Source: Gnetum montanum (lineage: Eukaryota > Streptophyta > Gnetopsida > Gnetales > Gnetaceae). Taken from it: a stretch of 64,000 nt of DNA. The notes beneath the pieces are model-generated. The model was not told the DNA's origin and ran no database searches. It worked only from the letters and a program-made list of their open reading frames with translations. The position numbers were made by a program, and so were the translations under genes. The stretch spans positions 86,047 through 150,046 of the forward strand of contig MNCI01011808.1 in NCBI GenBank assembly GCA_015680685.1, written 5' to 3'. Below are positions 45,918 through 58,099 of the stretch, piece by piece (within the stretch, counting starts at the first letter, position 1; each line of letters begins with the position of its first letter).

Positions 45918-47612
45918 ATGGTACAAGAAAATAGCCCAACGAAACCGTCCCAAGAAGAGCAAGAGCAAGAAGCAAAGGAAGAAGTAGGAGGAGAACTGCT
46001 CTTCTGCGGAGCATATGATTTTAACAGCCGAAGCAGAAAACCTGGACAATTCTGCAAGATTCTCACACCCACAAGACTGAGCCCTCTTGTGGGTATCAAC
46101 ATTCGCTGTGTTGCAGCAGGAGCTGCATCAGAACACTGTGTCGCTGTAGCTGCTGATGGGCGCTGTTTCACATGGGGCAGAAACCACAAAGGCCAGCTCG
46201 GCCATGGAGATTCAGAGTTCAGGCCAATGCCAACATTGGTTTCGGCCCTTTCACATCTCAGAATCGTGAAAGCAGCCTCAGGAATGGCTCACACCATTGT
46301 TGTTACAGATTCAGGCAAGTCCCTGGGTTTTGGGTGGAACAAATACGGCCAATTGGGCATCGGATCTGCAAAACCAGAAATCGTTCCTCTGCCTAAGCAC
46401 TGTGTAGGAGTTTTAGATGTTACGGAGGTTGCTTGTGGGTCTGAATTTAGTGTTTGGTTAATTTCTCTGAAAGGGGCCTCCATTTTCACTGCTGGGTTGG
46501 GACAGTATGGTCAGTTAGGGCATGGAACCGATTATGAACACAATTCTTCTGCCCTTGTCGTCAAATTGGATTACTACCCACAACCCACTCCTATGGCGAT
46601 TGAGCTTTTCAGTGAGAGGAATGTTAACATAGTCAAGGTTGCATGTGGGACCAATCACACAATTGCAGTAGATTCTGAAGGTTTTGTGTACAGTTGGGGC
46701 AGAGGGGATTATGGATGTTTGGGGCACAGGGTTCAGAAGGATGAATGGAGGCCTATGAGAGTTGATGTTTTTACCAGGAGTAATGTTTTGCCTGCTGATG
46801 CTGTTGTGGCTGCTGGTGGGGTGTTTTCTGCTTGCAGCTCTCAGATGGGGCAGCTGTATATTTGGGGGAAATGGAAATCTGGGAATATGTCTGAGAGCAA
46901 CATGTATCCAAAGTCTTTCCATGAGCTGAATGGTTGGCAGATTCGGTGCATTGATTTTGGGCTTGAGCATTGTCTGGTTGGGGCTGAGGATTCCTGCATT
47001 GGATGGGGGTTTGCAAGTTTTGGGCAGCTTGGATTTGGGCCTCTGCAGAAATCTTCTGGGAATCCCAAGAAGTTGGATTCTCTTGAGGGCATGAAGGTTC
47101 TGGATGTTGCGTGTGGGTTGGCTCATTCCCTGATTGTTGTTGAGAGGAAGAAGTTTGAGGAGAGGATTGAGCAGATGGGTATCTTTGATGGGGAGTCCTG
47201 TACCGTGCCGGAGTGTCTGCAGACCAAAAAGCTTGTTACGACTCCTCCGAAGAGAAAGGGTGCCCCTGATTCAGAGAAAGGTGAAGATGGGTCCCCAGTC
47301 AAGAAAATCAAGAAATCCAAACTGGATGAAGAAAATAGCAAAGATGATGGTGATGTTGAAGAAACTTCAAGCCCTGCAACAGAAGGGAAAGGGAGAGGAA
47401 CAGGAAGAGGCAGAGGGGGAGGCAGAGGCAGAGGAGGATCCATTGAGAATGGGCCTGCTGGAAGAGGTAGAGGTAGAGTCAGAGGCAAAGGCAAAGGCAG
47501 AGGAGGATCCACTGAGAATAGGTCTGGTGGAAGAGGCAGAGGCAGAGGATCTGCTCAGAATAGGTCTACTGGAGAAGGCAAGAAAGGCAAAGGTAAAGCT
47601 AAGAATCGTTGA
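45918..47612 (+). CDS. RCC2: RCC2-like (RCC1-family) beta-propeller protein, intact copy 2
   Basis: An uninterrupted 564-codon frame. Residues about 30-420 form a seven-bladed RCC1-type propeller; repeated landmarks are FTWGRNHKGQLGHGD, WNKYGQLGIG, GLGQYGQLGHG, SWGRGDYGCLGH and ASFGQLGFG with ACGxxHT spacers. The block SNMYPKSFHELNGWQIRC followed by a DSCIGWG strand is specific to RCC2 (TD-60) rather than RCC1 or UVR8. After the propeller come basic clusters (PPKRK, PVKKIKKSK; possible nuclear signals), an acidic patch and an RG/RGG-rich tail (about 490-545). Animal RCC2 acts at chromosomes and on small GTPases; the plant role is not settled. The start is chosen at 45918 because it gives the conserved N-terminus. 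No intron interrupts the frame. Confidence 0.9.
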   Translation: MVQENSPTKPSQEEQEQEAKEEVGGELLFCGAYDFNSRSRKPGQFCKILTPTRLSPLVGINIRCVAAGAASEHCVAVAADGRCFTWGRNHKGQLGHGDSEFRPMPTLVSALSHLRIVKAASGMAHTIVVTDSGKSLGFGWNKYGQLGIGSAKPEIVPLPKHCVGVLDVTEVACGSEFSVWLISLKGASIFTAGLGQYGQLGHGTDYEHNSSALVVKLDYYPQPTPMAIELFSERNVNIVKVACGTNHTIAVDSEGFVYSWGRGDYGCLGHRVQKDEWRPMRVDVFTRSNVLPADAVVAAGGVFSACSSQMGQLYIWGKWKSGNMSESNMYPKSFHELNGWQIRCIDFGLEHCLVGAEDSCIGWGFASFGQLGFGPLQKSSGNPKKLDSLEGMKVLDVACGLAHSLIVVERKKFEERIEQMGIFDGESCTVPECLQTKKLVTTPPKRKGAPDSEKGEDGSPVKKIKKSKLDEENSKDDGDVEETSSPATEGKGRGTGRGRGGGRGRGGSIENGPAGRGRGRVRGKGKGRGGSTENRSGGRGRGRGSAQNRSTGEGKKGKGKAKNR

Positions 47613-48230
47613 GAGGGACGCTTTTACGGAAAGCATTGCCCAAGTGTTTATCTTTTGTGTTGCTTTTCTGTTGGAACCATTTTATTGGAAACATTATCAC
47701 TGGAAGGCTTTTCGTGACATTTTCCCGCATGAAGTCTCTCGGTGAAGACCGGAATTTTTTGTTGGGTATATGCTCTTCTTTATACAGGAATTTTAGAGGA
47801 TTTCTGAGCATTGGTTAGATGATTCTACCATTTCAACCTAATTAATGGTTGTTATTCTTGTGTGTTCATTAAAGATTTTATTTCATTTTATTTTTTAAAA
47901 AAACAACAGATTTGATTGTTCTAATTGCTTAGGGAGGCCTGTTTCAAGGCTTTGTGGCAGTTGTTTTTATGAAAATTTGTTGGGGGACTGTTCGGTTAAA
48001 AACTTGGAATATTTTGCAACTCATCTCATAGAGATACAGTTATTGCATTTGACCGGATCAATTTTTTGAGTTCAGATCTTTATAAATTTGGCTCTTAATA
48101 CTTTTATTTGGAAAGTGCAGAGATTAATTGTTTTGCATTTTTATTTGAAAGTAGTTGGTGTATTTTCTTGCAAAAATTTCCCGTTACTTGGGCATCATGA
48201 ATCTTGCATGATGCTGCTGTTTTGACAATG
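47613..48230 (+). other. 3' flank and probable 3' UTR of the RCC2-like gene
   Basis: Matches 38305-38962 after copy 1. CATTAAAGATTTTATTTC and a run of A (about 47868-47910) could be the poly(A) region. Homology ends near 48220, which marks the right end of the duplicated unit. Confidence 0.6.
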
Positions 48231-51200
48231 GAAATTTTTTGGAAGGAAAATGCATTCACGGGTTAAATGCATGACCTAACAGGGTTGTTTTTAGTTACTT
48301 TTGCCGCTGTAATTGCTATAATATCTCACAGATTTTCTGTTTTCACACGCGCACACATATTTGCTCTAAGACTGTCATACCAAAGTTCTTTAATCTTATT
48401 GGATATGCAGTGTCGCAATGTGTGTTTAACTGTACTATTTTAAATCATACACTCCTGTTTTTATTATATCTAAACCGTTATGAACTTGTGAAATTCTTTC
48501 ATCTTGGATAAAATTTCAATCAGACTAATAATTAAGACAAAACAAACCGAATGATGAGAGGATTAGCAGCAATATTCCCCAAGGCAGGAAGAAATGTCAC
48601 TGAATGATTTCATCAATGCCCAAAACTTGAAGTTTCCAAGAAAGTCTTGGACGTTGCAAAGAATGTAATTTGTCTGAACCATCGTAGGAAGCTTGAATGA
48701 AACATCACCTGCCAACCAAGTCGTTGCTCTTAATCAGTCAAAAGAACATCACACAACGTTGTCTGGTCTTGTCATATTATTGAAGCCATTACCTGATACC
48801 AACTAAACAGGTTCTTTATGATGCGTCTATGCAGGAGTTTTCTATATAAATTGACATGTTCTATTCATCCAAGGTCTTTTCCTTCATTCACTGGACCTGC
48901 ACATATGATGTTACTAACAAATCATCTACTTGCCACACTTTCCCTTTATGACAATTCTAGAGCTGACCTCCAATGCAGTTTTAAAAACTAACATTTTAAA
49001 CATTCGTTAGCAATAGAATGACATTTTCTTGAATCATTCAGGCAATGAAATTGGATTGACAGACATATGAATTGACATGAAAGAGTAGTAACAAAGGATA
49101 GTATTGGTTACCGTAGGAAAGCAGAAATGAACGTTATTGGTACTTTCACGCATTGTGTTTAAATTGTTTTTGAAAACGTTTTGAGGAAACATACGAATTT
49201 TTAAAAATTATCAAATTAAGATGGAAATAATATGAAAATGTCTCTTATATCTATAAGAATAGATATAACATATATAATATTTATATAGATATATTAATTT
49301 TTGTAAGCATATAATTGGTTCATAATTATTTATTTGACAATCACTTTTATTTCTGATGCTCACCAATTGCAAAATTTGTAAGCACAAAAACCATAAAAAA
49401 TTATCAAAGAAAACTCTATGACAGGTGTTGCATATTTGAAATTCCAACCCTAGTAAGAAGTAACCAAGATGCTTGACAAGAAATGAATCAACTAAACCCT
49501 AGTACGTGACCTTTTCGGTCCCCAAGAATATGGGAGATATAAAATCAACGTGCTCTGTAGCTAACTTTATTTTCTGCTAAAGTTTTGTTTTTTCTTTAAG
49601 AATCTGTCACACGTTCTTCGTAGAAGATGCTTGGTTTCATCTTAGGTTGCACGTGAGATTCAAAAATTGTTCATTGCTATTAATTCGGGCTTCTATGTAA
49701 CTCTGTTAGTATAGTTAATTTCTGAAGCCCCTTGTTTAACCGCATATTCTAAGCGCTGGGTTACTTGCTATGGTTTTCAGGGGTTATGAGGTCGCATATT
49801 CTAAGGGCTTGGTTACTTGCTATGGTTTTCCGTGTTTATAGTCAACATCAGTTATGTTTTAATTTTCAGTATTTATGGCTAACCGTAAGCATTTGTCATT
49901 GTGCGAAAAGCTGCAAATCTTTACTTGTTAGCCTCGTCAATTAAATTTTTCACCCTTACAGTGACAAAAAAACAATGCATGTGATACAGCCTAGCCCATT
50001 GCTATTCGATCACTTTAAATATCAACCCTGCCTTGCCTTGATTCTGAAACAACGAAATGTCACTAAGCCTAGAATATATATTTTTAGTCAGTAACATCTC
50101 ATAATAAATGTACAATGAAGATTTGAATTGCAAAAGCAGGATGATGATTATGCAAATTGAAGATTTGAAATAAGAAATGGCATATCGAGGATTTGAAATA
50201 AGAAGTAACTTAGCTTGAAAAATGGTGGTTAAAATCATCATAGTAAATATGTAAGTATATCATCTTTTTTGGGTGGCTGTAACCAAGCTCAAATACAGGT
50301 GTTATAACTTAAGAAATGAACCCTTACTGTCACTCCAATGATAACCCTATTGTAAAATATCAGAGAGAGTATCAAATTGACTACATTTAGTGAAAGACTA
50401 CAAATACATTTAGTGAAAGACTACAAATAAGGGCTTGGTACTCTTCCATGAACAGGTTAAAAGACTGCATACTTTGTTAGTGTACCTTGAACATGTTGGA
50501 AGCTTTGATTATTTAATGCAGCAAGCACGGTACATTGAAAGGCCTTTTCGGCTTGCAAAATTTTCCACGTCAGCATAACGACACGCAACTTGGATTTGGA
50601 TTTTTCGGCGAACAAAGTGATGAATTTATGCAATGGGAAACACGGAATTTGATTTCTGAAGTAGAAGACCATTAGGAAAAAATTTTTGTCCATGCTCTTT
50701 GGTGGCAGACCTAAACATGCTCATTTGATTTTAGTTTACGACCATGCACAAGATCACAATTTTGGCTAGCAGAATTGGTGGAACAAAAAATAATGTTGGA
50801 CTGTAGGGCTTTCTGAAAGTATACCATGTTCTGTGCTGTGCAGTGGCTTTAATTTGAGAAACCTATGGAGGCTTAACAGGAGACCATATAGAGATTTTCT
50901 GCGTTAGTATAGGTGACAAATATGAGAATTATTTATTAATTTCCACTGAAGTATATTAAGAGTAGGTGGTCTAAAAAAAATCAATTAAAGCAACTTCAAC
51001 AACGCTTCCATCCCAACCGTGCGATACTTGCTGAACACGATATTTGTTTCAGGCTTAAGCTGGATTTCCAGTATAAGAAGTAAATGCTGCAAGGGATGTT
51101 GACCATGAGACCACGTTAGCCGGGAAAGTCCCAATCCGCTGAAATCCACCCGAAATGGAAATCATCAGCAAGCGTTAGAATGTCAAATGCGAAAAGCGTC

Positions 51201-52629
51201 GCTGCTACTATTTACGATTTTTTATCATTTTACGTAACGATACAAAATCATCTTGGTTGAACAGGCAGCTTCACACGCGATTGTTACACTTTGCATTTCC
51301 ACTTGCAGATAACGCACATCATGGATTTCAATTAACACAACTGCCTACCCTTGCACAGTTTCGAAAGATTAAAATCAAAGAAAATTTTCTTGCATGCTTG
51401 CTCGTCTCAAGGGGCCATCAAGCAGGAGATGGATGAATGAGAAAACCGGATTTGAAGTAGGCCCAAAACTTATGTAATAAAATGAGGAAGAAAAAGGTTT
51501 GCCAAAGAAGAGCAAATGGAAGGGGTAAAAGTGGACAGTTTTGTGATGCATCTGAATACTTTTTAACGTGCCAGATTATTGCGTGGGGATTGCGTGGGGT
51601 GCTTGAACACTCAAATGTAAACAAGAAGAGAAAGCAGGTACGCTGCAGCATAGCAAAACTGTAATAGATAATCCATAGAAAATGAATCTTTTGCTCAACA
51701 CCATGGCATTTCAGGGACGGATTACCGTTTGGAGTGATGATAAGACTTGCGAAGACTTGGGTTTCAAGCCTGGGCAGAACCATTCAAAAGATGTTATGCT
51801 TTTTCATTCACCAGCCATCCTCCTAAGACCCCGTGACCCCATGTTGGCAAGCCTCTGGGTGATGATCCTTATAAAACCAGAGACCTTCGTAAAATGTCAC
51901 ACACCGTACATCATAAGAAATATGGAAGCAATGAAGGCAGTAAAGAATTTAAACACTAAACATGCTATTTGCAATGAAGACAGTAAAGCACTGAACCAAA
52001 TAAAACAGCAAATGGCAGTTAATTAAACAAATGAAAAAAACGTCCTTTGTTATTAATATGATAGACACAAACAACTCTTGTATCTCTGCTTGGTCGCTCG
52101 TTGAGCTTGCCTATAGGGTCTCTACAATAGACTGAACACATATAGCAATATTCATTGTATGCTGTAGTACATTTTCCAACTATTTGGAAAATGGTTTGCA
52201 AGTACAGGCAGGCTTCCTGCTTGAACACCTCTACAAGAGAATGAACAGAACAAATAATGATATTTTGAATGGTAACCGACTTCAATATTGATTTACCTTT
52301 TAGTTCTAGTAGGAAAATGCATAGCTTGTCATGACATGTTTTTCGTCATATAACTATTACCACCTCTCTAACTAACTAATAGTTTTACAAAACTTCACGC
52401 CATTCACAAGGCTTTTCGATCACATGATCAGACACTTCCAAAAAGGCAAAGTAACTACTATCTACAATTTCATACAATGTAACGCCTATAGAGACGTATT
52501 TTCAAAGGCAAAGTGACCATATTTGTGAAAACACAAGGACAAGCGCAGGGTCGAGTGTACATAAATGAAGTGTAAATTCATATGCAAATACGAGTTGCTA
52601 TGCCTTGAGTGTTCAAAAGATAAACTAAA
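48231..52629. other. Intergenic DNA with small tandem duplications
   Basis: No gene is supported. Two local duplications are visible: about 52 bp at 49742-49845 (GCATATTCTAAG, then GGTTACTTGCTATGGTTTTC twice) and 26 bp at 50383-50428 (TTTAGTGAAAGACTACAAA twice). A frame of 114 codons at 51682-52026 and one of 121 codons at 51418-51783 have no recognisable motif. Confidence 0.6.
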
Positions 52630-53614
52630 TCAGCTGCCTCCAGAAGCTCGAGCAGTAGATGCTTCTTCTATCTGCATGATTAAATCACAATAAATTACTT
52701 GACTCAATGTAAAAATACCTCAAAACAATTATCTTTCATCATACTTAGTCCATACCTAAAACTACATCAGATTACATTTCGCTAGTTAATTATAACTACC
52801 GAAATGTACTCCAAGCAAGGTGGCTGACAATAATGAAGTACTGCAAAAGAAACAGTAATAGGTTCTACTTTGGTATAAACGCAACATTCACCTCAGATTT
52901 GTTACTTCGAATTCTTCTAACAGGAGTTCGCATTGTTACCAACTCTTCTGCTGCAGTAGGATGGATTCCTACTGCTGAATCAAAATCTGCTTTTGTCAAT
53001 CCAGCTTTAATAGCAATAGCAACACCCTACAGTGTTTGTTTCAAACAAAGAGAAGAAGAGTTTGTTAAAATAAATTATTTTGAGGTTATAAAAAGGAAAT
53101 AAAAGAACGTTATTTGTTATACCTGAAGAATCTCAGGAGCATCATCACCACACATATGAACACCTAGCACCTTTTGTGTTTGTGCACAGACTAGAATTTT
53201 CATGAAGGTCCGGTCCGGTAGTCCTGATAGAGTTGCTTTCATTGGTCGGAAGCTAGTAGAATAGACATCGATATCACCATACTGTTCTTGTGCCTAAAAA
53301 TAAAAAGGTTGTATATTTAGGAATAGCAATGTTCCACTTCAGTGGCATCGAACAAGTTAAGACTAACATCGTTGGTGTGTCCACTTAAATCGTGTAGATT
53401 ACGATGGCGTTTTTAAAATTTATAGAGAGTTTGGAAGAAATGTGATATAAAGCAACAAAGACACTGTAGCCATAGATATAGATCCATCTAATATTTTAAC
53501 GGCACAGATAACATAAATCCTGGAGAAAATGCAAACCCATATGGTCATGCCTGCTGCTCAGTTAAGCCCACTGTTCCAATTGGAGGTTGAGTAAACACTG
53601 CTGATGGTACATCC
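52630..53614 (-). CDS. GR: Glutathione reductase, last four exons (5' part not in window)
   Basis: Exons on the minus strand: 53551-53614 ([20 protein letters not shown]), 53123-53293 ([20 protein letters not shown], later [17 protein letters not shown]), 52892-53026 ([40 protein letters not shown]) and 52630-52671 (ending in SGGS and TGA). Lengths and phases join without frameshift. The enzyme reduces glutathione disulfide with NADPH and FAD. The catalytic histidine-glutamate pair is kept in HPTAAEE; these exons form the dimer interface domain. All splice sites are GT-AG except the donor at 53550-53549, which is GC. FAD- and NADPH-binding exons are not found up to 64 kb. Cytosolic or organellar isoform cannot be told from this end. 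Confidence 0.88.
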
Positions 53615-56380
53615 CTGTCATTAGCACCCAAACAGTTCATTTCAGTAATATTATCACTACATGCAAAAACACTAAGGTAAACATAAATGTTATGGGTGTG
53701 CATCACATGTAACCACTTGCATGCCTGCAAATTCAGAGTATTTTAACAGTATTCTAATTCTGCCGAGTTGGGATCGTATGTACCAGTGCTATCATAAAAA
53801 ATTTAGTATGTGACAATGAAATCAACGAAATTGAGCCTGCTTTGCTATATATTCATCAAAATTTTATTAACCCGCACATGACCGGAAATTTGATAGAATA
53901 AGGAAAAGAAACAAAGGGAGACAACGAATCTGTTACTGGGCTAATGCCAAAATAAAAAACTTCTCGTCCAAACTTATAAAAAAGCATGACAATTGATCTT
54001 CTTGGAAAATCTTGTTACTTGCTGCTAGTTACTTGCATGAATTGGTCATGACTGCTATCATTATGTCCCCTATTAACTATCATATCTCTTGTCTCCTAAA
54101 CAAAATTGCCTGACCCTCATACACAGTGCAGCCTGTCAATTACGCTGAACATTACTAATAATTTGAGAAAAAGACAATAGAAAGCTACGTTTTCTTCATG
54201 GATAATGTCCTTTTTCTGCGGCTTATTATAAAACGGTACATGCACTGTCTTAAAGCTACGGACTAATAAAACCACAGGTAGTCCGTCAAATGAAAGAATC
54301 CATGATTTCGGGCAGTTTATTTTAAATAAAATATTTATTATGAAAGTAAAAAAATGAATACTTAAAAATTGATAGAGCATTTGTGCATGTGTCTTCCAAT
54401 GAAATAAATTGGGGTTATGAGTTTTATTTTGTCCCCAAGATACAGGTCTTTGGTCCAACTTCCAGCAGTTAACCATGTAACACAATAGCGGCCTCATTAC
54501 TGATATAACTAATTCTTGTACTTCAAGTGGCATGTTAATTTTTTTGACTAGCTGTTAAGTTTTAATGATCATTATTGATAATTATAGTTAGCAAATGTGG
54601 ATAAGTTGCTATTTTGAATTATTACTTAACAGCCTCTTAGAAAATGATATTGCTTGATTGAATGAATGATTAAACCAAATCTTTCCATACAGGATATCCA
54701 CCGAAAAGCCTGAGGCTCGTCCTAATCTACGAAATCCAAATATTGATAAGTCCCACCCCAAAACCCATATCACCTTCATTTGGAGACTCAGCTTATGACA
54801 CTTGTATCTTGATAATGCAAACTTTTTTCGTTAATAGAGTGCTGGCCTCAAATTCACAAAAAAGATGGAAGTGAAAATTTAAATAACTGAATAGGTAAGC
54901 TTTTGAACTCGGAACTTTCTATGACGAATAATGATTTAAGGATGATTGTAAGAAACTAGAATAACTTTGCTCTTAAACCCAATTATAGATACGTGCGAAT
55001 GTAAACATTTCATAACGTAATAGTGCAGGTCATTTGGAAACAATTAGCCGGAGCAGCTTAAATTACATAAGAAATTATTTTAGAACAAACGGTAGCCTAA
55101 GATAGGAAAGGGTAATTTCTAATCATAATCACAGTTGTTCATATAATTGAATCAAGATCTACTTATTGAAAAACTTTCTAGCAAATTACAATGCCGTATG
55201 AGTACGTCTAATCGGATGAGAATCCAAGCATTCCAAGCTATTTAATCTTATTTGACCTTAGTGTGCTCAAAGATTCAAATCCTTATGAAAATCAAATAAG
55301 CTCCAATTACATGCTTGTTTTTTTTTTTAATTTCAAAATCCCAAATAATAAAGTTGAACCCACTTTACTTGAAAGTTAATTATATTCTAAAAACTAGTTT
55401 TCATTGTTGATTAATTCATGAAATTTCAAAATTCACAAAATGAAAGACCCAAATTTTAGACGTCATAAACTTAAAACTTGTCATTGTCACCTAAAATTTT
55501 ATCCAACTATAGCCGTAAGTTTTAATTTTAAGTCAAAACTGGGATCACAAAAAATTGCAAATATTTCTTGAGATATGATTGTCTTACTACCAAGTGGCCT
55601 TTCAGGTGATGTTTTAAAAAGTGGTCAAACATTTAAGCATATGTTGTTTTTCTAAGTGTCATTTCCAAATTATTGTTATTTTTCAGACTCCGGTAAATTT
55701 TCTAAGCTTTCGAAATTGAGCTCACTCTAAACTCTTTACTGTTTGAAAGTAGTGCACTTGAAAATTAGCACCTATTTTTTGACAGGTAGTAGCCCATGCG
55801 TATCACAAATAAAAATAGAGATATGAAGAATTAGAACAGCAAATGAAAAAGGGCACACATCGCTAAAAGTCTTGAAAATAAAAATAAGATCAGATTCCTT
55901 AGCTCAATACTTAAATAAACATGAATAGTCAGAGGTCATACTTAAAAAGAGCCTTACAACTCAGCTTTGACTAATAGTCATGGATTTAGCTATACATATA
56001 CAGAGATTTAAAGGTAGCATAAGGAAAAGGACTAAATACATCAAATGGTGGAATTTAAAAGAAGACAACATTATCTTATTGGTGGAATTTAAAAGAAGAC
56101 AACATTATCTTATTTATGGAATAATTGCTTAAAGAAGGCACCTGGAACTTAGATTATTCTGAAAATTTAGTTTGGGGTCAAATGGAGAGTTGCATTCAGA
56201 AAATTAGAAAGAATATTCTGGATGAAACAAAAGACAAAAAGTACATCCTAAAAGAGACATAGTGAAGTGATGAAATGCAACATGTTATCCAAAATAAGAA
56301 AAAAAAAATACTTTTAAGGAATGGCAGCAAAGCATAAACCAAGCAAATAGGTTGATGTACAAAATGGCAAAATAGAGGCA
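53615..56380. other. Probable glutathione reductase intron or intergenic DNA
   Basis: No exon of glutathione reductase or any other gene is recognised. One perfect-looking 36-bp duplication (GGTGGAATTTAAAAGAAGAC and following) sits at 56046-56115. The rest is AT-rich and unstructured by eye. Confidence 0.5.
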
Positions 56381-56384
56381 AAAG

Positions 56385-58095
56385 TAGTAGTAGCTAAAGC
56401 CAAACATGAGGACTTAGATAATTTCTATGAGGAATTCAGAACAAAAGAAGAAAAATTTCTATACAAACTGGCAAAATTTAGAAACAAAAAATGTAAAGAC
56501 ATTGATCATGTCCAATGCATAAAGGATGCAAATGAAAGAATTTTGGTAAAAGACAATAAAATTTTGGATATTAAATAAAGAATTCCCAAAATAAGACATC
56601 CAAAAAGAAGAACCAAATAATGGTTTCGTTAATGAATTTTTATTCTTTAAGGTGAAGGCAACCTTATCTAAGATGAAAAATGGATAAGCTGCTAAACTAG
56701 ATAATATTCCTATAGAAGCTTGGAAAGCATTAGGAGATACAGAAGTTTCATAGCTGACACAATTATTTAACAAAAAATTTAGGGATGGATAAATGCATAA
56801 AAATTGGAGAAAAACATTGTTGTTCCCATATCTACAAAAATAAAAGAGATGTGCAAAACTGTGCAAACTATAGAAGGATCAAGAGCATGAGCAATACTAT
56901 GTTGGGAAAAAGTCATACAGCAGCATCTTAGACTTCAATCAATAGTATCAAAAAATCAATTTGGATTTATGCCAAGGAGATTAAGTAGAGGCTATTTTCT
57001 TGATATGAAAATTAACGAAGAAATTCAAAAAACATAGAGAAAATCTACAATATGATCTTCATTGACTTGGAAAAACATAGAGATATTATTTGGTGAACCT
57101 GGCAAAGGAAAACCCTCTTTGATATATATATTAGAGTGCTTCAAAATGTGCATGAAGGAGCTACCACTGAAATTAGAATAACTTATAGAATCACATCTAA
57201 CTTTCTAGTTAGAGTATATCTACATCAAGGGTCTACACTTAGCTCATACTTATTTGCTATTAGTATAGATGAATTAATAAAGGAAACACTATATGAAAAC
57301 CTTTGATGTATGCTCATTACAGATGACATTGTGTTGGTAGATACAACTCAAGAAACTATTTCTTCTAAAAAGGAAAAGTGAAAACATGGCTCTAGAATTA
57401 AAAGGCTTAAAAATCAACGAAAGTAAAACAGAATATATGAATATAATTTCAATAAAAGCATAAATAGTCATGAAATTGAAGTGACAATTCAACGTCAAAA
57501 GCCCTTCGCTATAAACAGTTCCACTACCTAGGATTAATGCTCCAATCAGATGGTGAAATTGATAAAGATATAAGAAACAAGATTGAGAATGATCAAAATG
57601 AAGACATGATAGTAGTGTTCTATGTGATAAAAGAATCCCAATAAGACTAAAGAGAAAATTTTACAGAACAACAATAAAACCGGCTATGTTATATGGTGAT
57701 AAATATTGGCCAATACAAAAGAGGTATAAATAACAAATCAATGCAGCAGAAATGTGAATGCTTAAATAGATGCTGAAAGTTACAATAAAAGATAAATTGC
57801 ACAATACAACCATTAGAAGAAGGCTTGAAGTGCCCTTTATTTCATAGAAGTTGTAACAATGACATCTTTGATGGTTTCGGTATGTGCAGAAAAAAATCAA
57901 ATAGTGGGCCTATAAGAAAAGGTTGCTACAACCCTAGTCTAGGAAAGCCATCAAAAGGAAGACCAAAAAAATATGGGAAAAAACAGTAAAAGATTATATG
58001 AAGAAATGCAAATAAACAAGGTGTTAGTATTTTATAGAGCTAGAGATATCTTTAGGGATGAAGAATCATCAAGAAAAATGAAGGCAAGTAAAGGT
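56385..58095 (+). mobile_element. RTE-type LINE relic
   Basis: Plus-strand fragments in several frames follow the order of a non-LTR reverse transcriptase: KHEDLDNFYEEFRTKEEK (56400), NQFGFMPRRLSRGYF (about 56955), LHQGSTLSSYLFAISIDEL (57220-57270), then CMLITDDIVLVD (57306-57342) where the catalytic F-A-D-D has become I-T-D-D, GLKISKSKTEYM-like (57405-57445), YRTTIKPAMLYGDKYWPIQK (57663-57722), and GRPKKIWEKTVKDYM (57950-57995). This is the wording of plant RTE LINEs. The 5' part is missing and stops are frequent. Confidence 0.85.
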
Positions 58096-58099
58096 AAGA

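Noticed and set aside
51418-52026. Frames of 121 and 114 codons as genes
   Set aside because: No motif, no conserved context, and composition like the surrounding intergenic DNA.
52833-53102. Plus-strand frame of 89 codons
   Set aside because: Opposite strand of a glutathione reductase exon with conserved protein and splice sites.
53545-53730. A continuous 61-codon minus-strand frame as one exon
   Set aside because: Only 53551-53614 matches glutathione reductase; an acceptor AG at 53615-53616 marks the exon start.
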